Of a stretch of DNA of 10,325 nucleotides, positions 1 to 4,014 are shown one piece after another. The position numbers were made by a program, and so were the translations under genes. The stretch is from Desulforudis sp. (GTDB lineage Bacteria; Bacillota; Desulfotomaculia; Desulfotomaculales; Desulforudaceae), in contig JACUUW010000056.1 of the NCBI GenBank assembly GCA_014859075.1, positions 1 through 10,325 on the forward strand, written 5' to 3'. Under the pieces are notes generated by a model. That model had not been told where the DNA came from. It was given only the letters and a program-made list of their open reading frames with translations, and did no database searches. The first letter of the stretch is position 1. Each line of letters begins with the position of its first letter.

Positions 1-18
1 AGAATATCAGGATGGGTT

Positions 19-351
19 TCAGCGGGGTTGCTGCCCGTCTCGACGGGGAAACAGTCTGAGACGCGAACCAAGAAAGGAACCGACCAAGGAAGCCAGCGCA
101 AGGGGCACCCAGACGTTTAGAAGGACCGTTAGGCCCTGGATCTCTTGCGGGTAGGCCACGACCAGGTGAATAAGGAATCCGCCCAAGGCGGGCACCAGTC
201 CGAGTAGCAACTTTTTCCGGGGCGCCAGCACGCCGACCAACAGTCCCATCAGACCGGCGACAAATAGCAGCGCCGGGACCGGGGATTGGCGCTCAACCGC
301 CAGGTAAAGCAAAGCGGAAGCAAAAACCAGGAAAACACCCAATTCGCGCAT
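19..351 (-). CDS. Small polytopic membrane protein, function unknown
   Basis: I do not recognise a family. The 110-residue product is almost entirely hydrophobic. About four membrane spans can be seen, near residues 3-19, 25-43, 47-66 and 72-97, with a basic loop (APRKK) after the second and a basic tail ending RRDGQQPR. An upstream extension of 37 codons is open, but the ATG at 351 is chosen because AGGAGG precedes it at good spacing (minus strand, about 359-364). That site lies in the 14-nt gap after the upstream minus-strand gene, so the two genes are probably co-transcribed and may work together at the membrane. No catalytic motif is visible. A small integral membrane accessory protein is the most that can be said. 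Confidence 0.6.
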   Translation of the reverse strand: MRELGVFLVFASALLYLAVERQSPVPALLFVAGLMGLLVGVLAPRKKLLLGLVPALGGFLIHLVVAYPQEIQGLTVLLNVWVPLALASLVGSFLGSRLRLFPRRDGQQPR

Positions 352-365
352 CGTAAACCTCCTGT

Positions 366-656
366 TTATCTTCTTCCGGACAGTCGCCGCCAAACCGTAT
401 ACGCCAATCCGGCAACCAGGGCCATAAGCAGTAACGCTCCACCGATCGCCAGGAGCAGGCAAAGAACAGCCAACCCCGTCGCGGCCAGCACGAATAGCCG
501 GAAGGGCGAAATCGGCCTGGAACCCGTGTGGTAGTAGAAACAGCGACGTGATGGTCCACCCTCGGTCCGATAGCTGCAGTGTTCGGGGCCCCGTCTCCCG
601 GGGACGTGTTCCACGATCACCTCCGGTTCCCGGTCCTTCCTGTTGCGGTCATTCAT
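366..656 (-). CDS. Small protein with a C-terminal membrane hairpin, function unknown
   Basis: The 96-residue product is not recognised. It has a charged, hydrophilic N-terminal half (MNDRNRKDREPEV...) with cysteines at 27 and 39, then a hydrophobic stretch at about residues 53-88 long enough for two short spans, and a basic end (WRRLSGRR). The ATG at 656 is preferred over an in-frame start 13 codons upstream because a strong GGAGGAGGG ribosome binding site sits 6 nt before it. It is the first gene of a two-gene minus-strand operon, with the next start only 14 nt after its stop. It is divergent from the helix-turn-helix/divIC operon and shares a 159-nt control region with it. Confidence 0.6.
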   Translation of the reverse strand: MNDRNRKDREPEVIVEHVPGRRGPEHCSYRTEGGPSRRCFYYHTGSRPISPFRLFVLAATGLAVLCLLLAIGGALLLMALVAGLAYTVWRRLSGRR

Positions 657-685
657 ACATATCCCTCCTCCACGATTCCCTATCC

Positions 686-694
686 ATTGTACCA
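686..694 (-). promoter_or_regulatory. Extended -10 promoter for the minus-strand membrane operon
   Basis: On the minus strand the sequence reads TTGGTACAATGG: a TACAAT hexamer (5 of 6 to TATAAT) preceded by the TGn of an extended -10 element. No convincing -35 lies at 16-18 bp. The predicted start of transcription is near 679, leaving a leader of about 22 nt before the ATG at 656. The call rests on the motif alone. Confidence 0.4.
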
Positions 695-752
695 AGTATT
701 AAGTTTTGACTCTAATTTTTTTGGTTCTGCGGAAGGAAATTTCTTACCGCCG

Positions 753-781
753 TAGAAAAGCATGAGTGCTTGTAGTTAAAT
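753..781 (+). promoter_or_regulatory. Weak candidate promoter for the HTH-divIC operon
   Basis: TAGAAA (753-758), a 17-bp spacer and TTAAAT (776-781) each match the sigma-A consensus at only 4 of 6 positions. The placement, about 35 nt before the ATG at 816, is reasonable. If correct, the TTGTACACAA element at 781-790 would touch the -10 and the start site, which is where a repressor would bind. A 5-bp inverted repeat, AAGCA/TGCTT (758-771), lies in the spacer. This is a tentative call. Confidence 0.25.
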
Positions 782-801
782 TGTACACAAATTGTGGACA
801 A
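781..801. promoter_or_regulatory. Tandem TTGTnnACAA operator-like elements
   Basis: TTGTACACAA (781-790) and TTGTGGACAA (792-801) are two 10-bp elements of the form TTGTnnACAA, whose conserved halves form a perfect dyad. Their centres are 11 bp apart, so both sit on the same face of the helix, 14-35 nt before the HTH gene start. This looks like a site for a dimeric regulator, possibly the HTH protein itself. An alternative reading is that 793-801 is the complement of TTGTCCACA, a DnaA-box variant known from GC-rich Gram-positives. Confidence 0.4.
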
Positions 802-815
802 AGTCGGGGATAACA

Positions 816-1070
816 ATGCAGTTGGAGATTAGGGGCGCCGAGCGGCTCAGTTTTCGAGAGCGGCAGGTAGTGGCGCTCAAGGAAATGGGTTACGCCAACG
901 GCGAGGTGGCAAAACGGCTCGGTTTGAGCCCCAGCACGGTGGCCACCCTTTTCAACCGGGCCCGTGCCAAGGGCTACCAGGTGGTATTGGTGATGACGGG
1001 CGATCCCCTGGGCATTTTCGTTAACGAGGAGGGTGAGCAGTTTGCAGACGGCGTTACCGAGAAGACGTAA
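816..1070 (+). CDS. Small LuxR/sigma-region-4-type helix-turn-helix protein
   Basis: The 84-residue product carries one DNA-binding domain of the GerE/LuxR or sigma-70 region 4 type. LSFRERQVVALKEMGYANGEVAKRL followed by LSPSTVATLFNRARAKGY fits the usual pattern: an LT.RE start, the G.SN.EIA turn, and an S..TV recognition helix. No receiver, sensor or ligand domain is present, so it is a free-standing DNA-binding domain with a short C-terminal tail (residues 50-84). The ATG at 816 is chosen over the TTG at 792, which has no ribosome binding site and lies inside the operator-like repeat. The ATG itself has only a poor site (CGGGGA). Its end overlaps the start of divIC by 29 nt, implying translational coupling. 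The target is unknown; autoregulation of the divIC operon is a reasonable inference. Confidence 0.75.
   Translation: MQLEIRGAERLSFRERQVVALKEMGYANGEVAKRLGLSPSTVATLFNRARAKGYQVVLVMTGDPLGIFVNEEGEQFADGVTEKT
1027..1032 (+). promoter_or_regulatory. divIC ribosome binding site that fixes a TTG start
   Basis: AGGAGG lies inside the 3' end of the HTH gene. It abuts an in-frame GTG at 1033 with no spacer, but is 9 nt from the TTG at 1042. The TTG is therefore the more likely initiation codon. Confidence 0.65.
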
Positions 1071-1389
1071 ATTCAACCTGGTCAAAAGCAGACTGCCCGT
1101 TCTGTTGATCATCATTCTGTTGCTATATTTTGCGGTATCCCTCGGTTTTCAATTGAACAAGCTTTGGGCCATGCAGCAATCGATAGCGGAAATGCAGGAA
1201 CGGGTGGTTGATCTCCGGCAGGAGAATGAATACCTGTGGAACCGCCTTACCATACTTGAATCAGAAGGCTACATTGAAGAAACGGCCAGGGAGCGTCTGA
1301 ATTTGATCAAACCGGGAGAAACCAGAATAGTGCCCATGCCGACTGAAGACGGGGTTTTCACCCTAATCAATCCGGACATTAAAGACTAG
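1042..1389 (+). CDS. divIC: Cell-division protein DivIC (FtsB/DivIC septum formation initiator)
   Basis: This is a bitopic septum protein of the FtsB/DivIC family. With FtsL and DivIB it forms the divisome subcomplex that activates septal cell-wall synthesis. The 115 residues show the family layout: a basic cytoplasmic N-terminus (LPRRRKFNLVKSR), one membrane span at about 19-36, an extracytoplasmic coiled coil at about 40-75 (QLNKLWAMQQSIAEMQERVV onward), and the conserved YIEETARERLNLIKPGE block at 77-93. B. subtilis DivIC is about 125 residues, so it is full length. The TTG at 1042 is chosen because AGGAGG is 9 nt upstream; a GTG at 1033 is too close to that site. Its start lies within the preceding HTH gene. 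The S1-domain gene (yabR type) that commonly follows divIC in Firmicutes is absent; a 50-residue membrane protein follows instead. Confidence 0.87.
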   Translation: MQTALPRRRKFNLVKSRLPVLLIIILLLYFAVSLGFQLNKLWAMQQSIAEMQERVVDLRQENEYLWNRLTILESEGYIEETARERLNLIKPGETRIVPMPTEDGVFTLINPDIKD

Positions 1390-1465
1390 ACGAAAGGAAT
1401 TGGGCCCCCGGAATCGAAGTCTCTTAGGGACGGACCCAGGGCGGTCGGGAAGGGGGGCTTGAGAG

Positions 1466-1618
1466 GTGAAGTCAAAGGACAAAGGGATTTACAGGCCGAC
1501 GTTGCGCATCAGGGTGCGCCGTACGCTTGGCTTTGTCCTGGGACTGGTCGTGCTCGGCCTGCTCGACTTGCGGTACCACTTTCTCCCGAAGTTGACGGGC
1601 AGGTTGCGGAAGCGGTGA
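1466..1618 (+). CDS. 50-residue single-span membrane protein downstream of divIC
   Basis: This is an unrecognised small gene. It starts at GTG 1466, with a purine-rich AAGGGGGG (1450-1457) 8 nt upstream, and ends at TGA 1616-1618. The product has a very basic N-terminus (MKSKDKGIYRPTLRIRVRRT), one hydrophobic span at about residues 21-35 (LGFVLGLVVLGLLDL) and a basic tail (LPKLTGRLRKR). By my count about 43 of 50 codons end in G or C, like the neighbouring real genes. The positive-membrane-positive layout resembles small bitopic peptides. It follows divIC by 76 nt and precedes a terminator-like hairpin, so it is probably the last gene of that operon. A longer overlapping frame (1459-1644) lacks these features. 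A role at the septum is only a guess from position. Confidence 0.6.
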   Translation: MKSKDKGIYRPTLRIRVRRTLGFVLGLVVLGLLDLRYHFLPKLTGRLRKR

Positions 1619-1627
1619 AAAGGGGAA

Positions 1628-1649
1628 GAATTCAGAATTCATGATTCAG
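1628..1649. repeat. GAATTCA heptamer cluster, copy 1
   Basis: The heptamers GAATTCA, GAATTCA and TGATTCA stand head to tail, followed by GAAG. The same unit recurs at 1715-1747 and, inverted, at 1942-1961. It begins 10 nt after the stop of the 50-residue ORF. Confidence 0.6.
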
Positions 1650-1675
1650 AAGCCGGGTCGGGAGCAAGAACTAAA

Positions 1676-1697
1676 CCTCCGGGAAATGTCCCGGAGG
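1676..1697 (+). terminator. Terminator-like hairpin after the divIC operon
   Basis: CCTCCGGGA (1676-1684) and TCCCGGAGG (1689-1697) form a perfect 9-bp stem around an AATG tetraloop. It is followed by CTTTAAATT, a weak U tract, and preceded by AAA, so it could act in both directions between the convergent divIC operon and hisG. The short T run makes efficiency uncertain. Confidence 0.6.
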
Positions 1698-1714
1698 CTT
1701 TAAATTCGGGAACA

Positions 1715-1747
1715 GGAATTCAGAATCCAGAATTCAGAATTCAGAAG
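1715..1747. repeat. GAATTCA heptamer cluster, copy 2 (left inverted-repeat arm)
   Basis: Four tandem heptamers (GAATTCA, GAATCCA, GAATTCA, GAATTCA) are followed by GAAG. Positions 1717-1733 match the reverse complement of 1942-1958 perfectly over 17 bp. With the inverted copy this cluster bounds a segment of about 240 bp. Confidence 0.65.
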
Positions 1748-1941
1748 AAAGTGGAAGGATTTAATAAAGAATATTAGGATGATGCAGGAATTCGGCTCGG
1801 GAGACGCGAGGAAAATAAGGGTCTCTCCTGTAAACATCTGCGGTGGCAAGAGAACATTCATTCCGGGGCCGGATTGGGTGATACAGAGAAGCGGGTACCG
1901 GTAAGATCCCGGTCTTACTCTGTTCTGGTTCCTTGTTGCTC

Positions 1942-1961
1942 ATTCTGGATTCTGAATTCTG
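1942..1961. repeat. Inverted heptamer cluster (right arm)
   Basis: ATTCTGGATTCTGAATTCTG is the reverse complement of the left cluster, with 1942-1958 pairing perfectly with 1717-1733. It ends 11 nt before the hisG stop codon. It may be the end of a small non-autonomous element or an independent copy of a dispersed simple repeat. Confidence 0.6.
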
Positions 1962-1972
1962 GTCAATCCAGG

Positions 1973-2842
1973 TCAGGGGATAACCTTGTTCAAGGGGTAT
2001 TCGATGATATCCTGGGCGCCGGCCCGCTTTAAGACCGGGATCAGGTCCCGTACCTGTTGCTCGTTCAGGATGGTTTCGATGGCCACCCAGTCGCTGTTGA
2101 AAAGTTGGGAGACGGTCGGGTGTTTCATCGCCGGGAGCACGCTGCGCACCTCGTCCAACCGGTCGCCGGGGACATTCATCTTGAGTCCGACCATGGCCTC
2201 GGCGCGCAGGGCGCCGGTCAGCAGGACGGCCAGGTTCTGCAGCTTCTCCCGCTTCCAGGCGTCGGCCCAGGCCGCGCGGTTGGCGTGCAGTTTGGTGTTT
2301 GATTCCAGGATGGTGGCGATAATGCGGAGACTGTTCGCCCGCAGGGAACTGCCGGTTTCGGTCAGGTCCGCGATGGCGTCGACCAAATTCGGCACCTTCA
2401 CTTCGGTGGCGCCGTAGGAATACTCCACATTAGCCGTCACGCCGTGCTGGGCGAGATAGCGGCGGGTGACGTTTACCAACTCGGCGGCGATCCGTTTGCC
2501 CTGCAGATCTTGTACCTTCTGAATATTGCTGTCGTTGGCCACGGCCAACACGAGGCGCACCGGGCGCGCCGACTGTTTGCTGTAAACCAGGTCGGTCACT
2601 TCAATCACGTCGGCCTCGTTTTCCAGGATCCAGTCCAGCCCGCTCAGGCCCGCGTCGAGCACGCCCTGATGGACGTACCGTGGAATCTCCTGGGCGCGCA
2701 TCAGCAGGATCTCCAGTTCGGGGTCGTTTACCGACGGGTAGTAAGAACGCGAATTAACCGCAATGTGGTAACCCGCTTTCTTAAATAATTGAAAGGTTTT
2801 TTCCTGCAAACTGCCTTTTGGTAATCCAAGACGGAGTTTCAA
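1973..2842 (-). CDS. hisG: ATP phosphoribosyltransferase, long form (HisG)
   Basis: This enzyme catalyses the first step of histidine synthesis: ATP plus PRPP gives N1-(5-phosphoribosyl)-ATP and pyrophosphate, in the cytoplasm. The 289 residues begin KLRLGLPKGSLQEKTF, the typical HisG N-terminus. The PRPP-binding segment DAIADLTETGSSLRAN is at 155-170. An additional C-terminal domain at about 213-289 (from EAMVGLKMNV to the end) is the ACT-like regulatory module of the long form, so it should not need HisZ and is probably feedback-inhibited by histidine. The start is the TTG at 2842, with AAGGAGG 8 nt upstream. An in-frame ATG at 2920 falls in the promoter's -35 box and cannot be transcribed from it. 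No other his gene is adjacent, which is unusual. It runs against its neighbours and is bracketed by repeats. Confidence 0.96.
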   Translation of the reverse strand: MKLRLGLPKGSLQEKTFQLFKKAGYHIAVNSRSYYPSVNDPELEILLMRAQEIPRYVHQGVLDAGLSGLDWILENEADVIEVTDLVYSKQSARPVRLVLAVANDSNIQKVQDLQGKRIAAELVNVTRRYLAQHGVTANVEYSYGATEVKVPNLVDAIADLTETGSSLRANSLRIIATILESNTKLHANRAAWADAWKREKLQNLAVLLTGALRAEAMVGLKMNVPGDRLDEVRSVLPAMKHPTVSQLFNSDWVAIETILNEQQVRDLIPVLKRAGAQDIIEYPLNKVIP

Positions 2843-2850
2843 GTGGGAGT

Positions 2851-2857
2851 CCTCCTT
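2851..2857 (-). promoter_or_regulatory. hisG ribosome binding site that decides the TTG start
   Basis: AAGGAGG on the minus strand lies 8 nt before TTG 2842. It supports that codon over the ATG at 2920, which would add 26 residues unlike any HisG N-terminus I know. Confidence 0.75.
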
Positions 2858-2869
2858 GGTTTTAGGTCC

Positions 2870-2890
2870 AAGTATACGGGGCACATACTT
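2870..2890. promoter_or_regulatory. Operator-like inverted repeat at the hisG start site
   Basis: AAGTAT (2870-2875) and ATACTT (2885-2890) form a dyad with a 9-bp centre, immediately downstream of the -10 box and covering the predicted start site. The palindrome GTATAC also occurs at 2872-2877 and again at 2893-2898, overlapping the -10, a spacing of two helical turns. This is the position expected for a repressor site. No T-box or attenuator is visible in the short leader. Confidence 0.35.
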
Positions 2891-2891
2891 A

Positions 2892-2920
2892 TGTATACCG
2901 GAAAACAGCCGGAGCGTCAA
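2892..2920 (-). promoter_or_regulatory. Sigma-A promoter of hisG
   Basis: On the minus strand TTGACG (2915-2920), a 17-bp spacer and TATACA (2892-2897) make a strong housekeeping promoter (5 of 6 and 4 of 6 matches). Transcription should start near 2885, giving a leader of about 42 nt that contains the AAGGAGG site. Confidence 0.75.
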
Positions 2921-2933
2921 TAATTTTGTGAGC

Positions 2934-3016
2934 GGTGCCAGGCACTAACTTATTAACTTATCGAGCGTTCCATTCTAACATCAATCAAATAAGTTAATAA
3001 GTTAGTGCCTGGCACC
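2934..3016. repeat. Long perfect inverted repeat, REP/MITE-like
   Basis: The arm 2934-2961 is perfectly complementary to 2989-3016: 28 bp with no mismatch, around a 27-nt centre. Each arm begins with GGTGCCAGGCAC, itself an odd palindrome (GTGCC-A-GGCAC), followed by an A/T-rich part with the repeat TAACTTAT-TAACTTA. It lies between the divergent hisG and ppx genes, so it is not a terminator for either. Its right end is 5 nt from the ppx ribosome binding site. Composition is far from the GC-rich surroundings. A paired REP-type palindrome or a small non-autonomous element is likely; no transposase is present here. Confidence 0.75.
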
Positions 3017-3036
3017 TCATGGGAGGTGGCAAGCTG

Positions 3037-3936
3037 ATGGTCGAAACGGTCGGGGTGATCGACATCGGCACCAATTCGACCCGACTTTTGATCGGCCGGG
3101 TGTATTCAGGGGACCGGCTGGAAGTGGTCCGGACGGCGCTTGAGACCACCCGCTTGGGTGAGAACTTGGCGGGCGGGCGGCTGCTGGAACGGGCTATGGA
3201 CCGGACGATTAAATGCCTGCAAGCCTACCGGAAGCTCTTGGAGTCGGCCGGGACGGACGAGGTGGTGGTAGCGGCCACCGCGGCCGTGCGGGAGGCGGGT
3301 AACCGTGAGCGGTTCCTGGAATTGGTGAAGGAGATGACCGGTTTATCGGTGCGGGTGCTTTCAGGACGGGAGGAAGCGGTTTACGGGTACCTGGGTGTGG
3401 TTTCGGGACTGGGCGTGGACCCCGGGGAAACCGTGGTGGTGGACGTGGGCGGGGGCAGCACCGAGTTTGTGTGGACACAGGCCGGTTCACCGGTCTTTCG
3501 GAGCCTGCCCTTGGGTGCGGTGCGCATGACCGAACAGGAATATACTGACGCCCAGATGGCCGCAATCATCGGTACGGCGGCGGAAGAGGCGGCAGGACTC
3601 CGGCACGGGCGGCTGGTGGGCGTGGGCGGGACGGTGACTACTCTGGTCGCCATGGCCCGGCAACTGGCCGTTTACGACCCGGAACGGGTACATGGTTTCC
3701 GGCTTGGTCGGGAGGAGGTCGACCGGATCCTGGGCCGGATAGAGGCGGTGGGGGTCGAGGAAAGGAGTCGAATACCCGGACTGCAGCCGGAGCGGGCGGA
3801 CATCATCGTGGCCGGGGCACGCATCGTGCGCCTCGTAATGCGGGTGCTGGACGTACCGGAAATGACCGTCAGCGAGGCCGATATTCTACACGGATTGGCC
3901 CTGTACGGCCGCAGGGTGTCGAAAGAAAAAGCCTAA
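3037..3936 (+). CDS. ppx: Ppx/GppA-family phosphatase, short form
   Basis: Members of this ASKHA-fold family hydrolyse the terminal phosphate of polyphosphate and/or convert pppGpp to ppGpp in the cytoplasm. The 299 residues show the full set of motifs: phosphate-1 loop DIGTNSTR at 9-16, SGREEA at 109-114 holding the likely catalytic glutamate, phosphate-2 loop VDVGGGSTE at 135-143, then VGVGGTVTTL, RIPGLQPERADII and SEADILHGL near the end. It is the short form of about 300 residues found in many Gram-positives and Aquifex, without the C-terminal HD-like extension of E. coli Ppx (about 510). Which substrate it prefers cannot be told from sequence. ATG 3037 is chosen over 3019 because GGAGGTG (3022-3028) is 8 nt before it. 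A long inverted repeat ends 5 nt before that site; I see no clear promoter. spoIIE follows after 78 nt. Confidence 0.9.
   Translation: MVETVGVIDIGTNSTRLLIGRVYSGDRLEVVRTALETTRLGENLAGGRLLERAMDRTIKCLQAYRKLLESAGTDEVVVAATAAVREAGNRERFLELVKEMTGLSVRVLSGREEAVYGYLGVVSGLGVDPGETVVVDVGGGSTEFVWTQAGSPVFRSLPLGAVRMTEQEYTDAQMAAIIGTAAEEAAGLRHGRLVGVGGTVTTLVAMARQLAVYDPERVHGFRLGREEVDRILGRIEAVGVEERSRIPGLQPERADIIVAGARIVRLVMRVLDVPEMTVSEADILHGLALYGRRVSKEKA
3917..3923 (+). promoter_or_regulatory. Spo0A box upstream of spoIIE
   Basis: TGTCGAA is an exact match to the Spo0A-binding consensus (TGNCGAA). It lies within the last codons of ppx, 26 bp upstream of the spoIIE -35 element. Together with the long-spacer promoter it reproduces the arrangement of Spo0A-activated stage II promoters in Bacillus. 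A seven-base match alone could be chance; the context raises the confidence. Confidence 0.55.
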
Positions 3937-3949
3937 GCGGGAACCTAAT

Positions 3950-3982
3950 CTGACAGAAATCTCCCGGGACCTGTATTACAAT
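3950..3982 (+). promoter_or_regulatory. spoIIE promoter with 21-bp spacer
   Basis: CTGACA (3950-3955) and TACAAT (3977-3982) each match sigma-A consensus at 5 of 6 positions but are separated by 21 bp. No acceptable -35 exists at 16-18 bp. The B. subtilis spoIIE and spoIIG promoters are known for the same combination of good hexamers and a 21-22 bp spacer, which makes sigma-A polymerase dependent on Spo0A~P. TGACAGA at 3951-3957, overlapping the -35, could be a degenerate second Spo0A box. Transcription should start near 3989, about 26 nt before the GTG start. Confidence 0.65.
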
Positions 3983-4014
3983 GGATTAAATTCCAGGTAC
4001 TGGGAGTTGGTCTC

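Larger units (their letters stand above)
1619..1972. other. Non-coding interval rich in repeats and hairpins
   Basis: No convincing gene lies in these 354 bases. The interval holds three clusters of GAATTCA-type heptamers (1628-1649, 1715-1747 and, inverted, 1942-1961), a GC-rich hairpin at 1676-1697, and a middle part (1799-1923) with further pairing potential. GAGAC 1801-1805 can pair with GTCTC 1821-1825. ACAGAG 1873-1878 can pair with CTCTGT 1918-1923, enclosing GTAAGA/TCTTAC at 1901-1918. A 60-codon minus-strand frame (1761-1943) begins inside the heptamer repeat without a ribosome binding site and is not taken as a gene. The region separates the end of the divIC operon from the convergent end of hisG. 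Confidence 0.6.

Noticed and set aside
1459..1644. A 61-codon plus-strand frame starting TTG 1459
   Set aside because: It overlaps the 50-residue membrane ORF in another frame, starts inside or next to that gene's ribosome binding site, and runs into the heptamer repeat. The alternative frame has better codon bias and a coherent membrane span.
1761..1943. A 60-codon minus-strand frame beginning just past the hisG stop
   Set aside because: Its start codon is inside the heptamer repeat, no ribosome binding site precedes it, and the translation resembles no family. It is more likely chance in repeat-derived DNA.
2843..2920. A 26-codon N-terminal extension of HisG to ATG 2920
   Set aside because: The ATG coincides with the -35 hexamer of the hisG promoter, and the extension does not look like a HisG N-terminus. 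TTG 2842 has an ideal ribosome binding site.
2934..3016. Reading the long inverted repeat as a rho-independent terminator
   Set aside because: It lies between two divergent genes, so no transcript ends there, and there is no T run after the arms.
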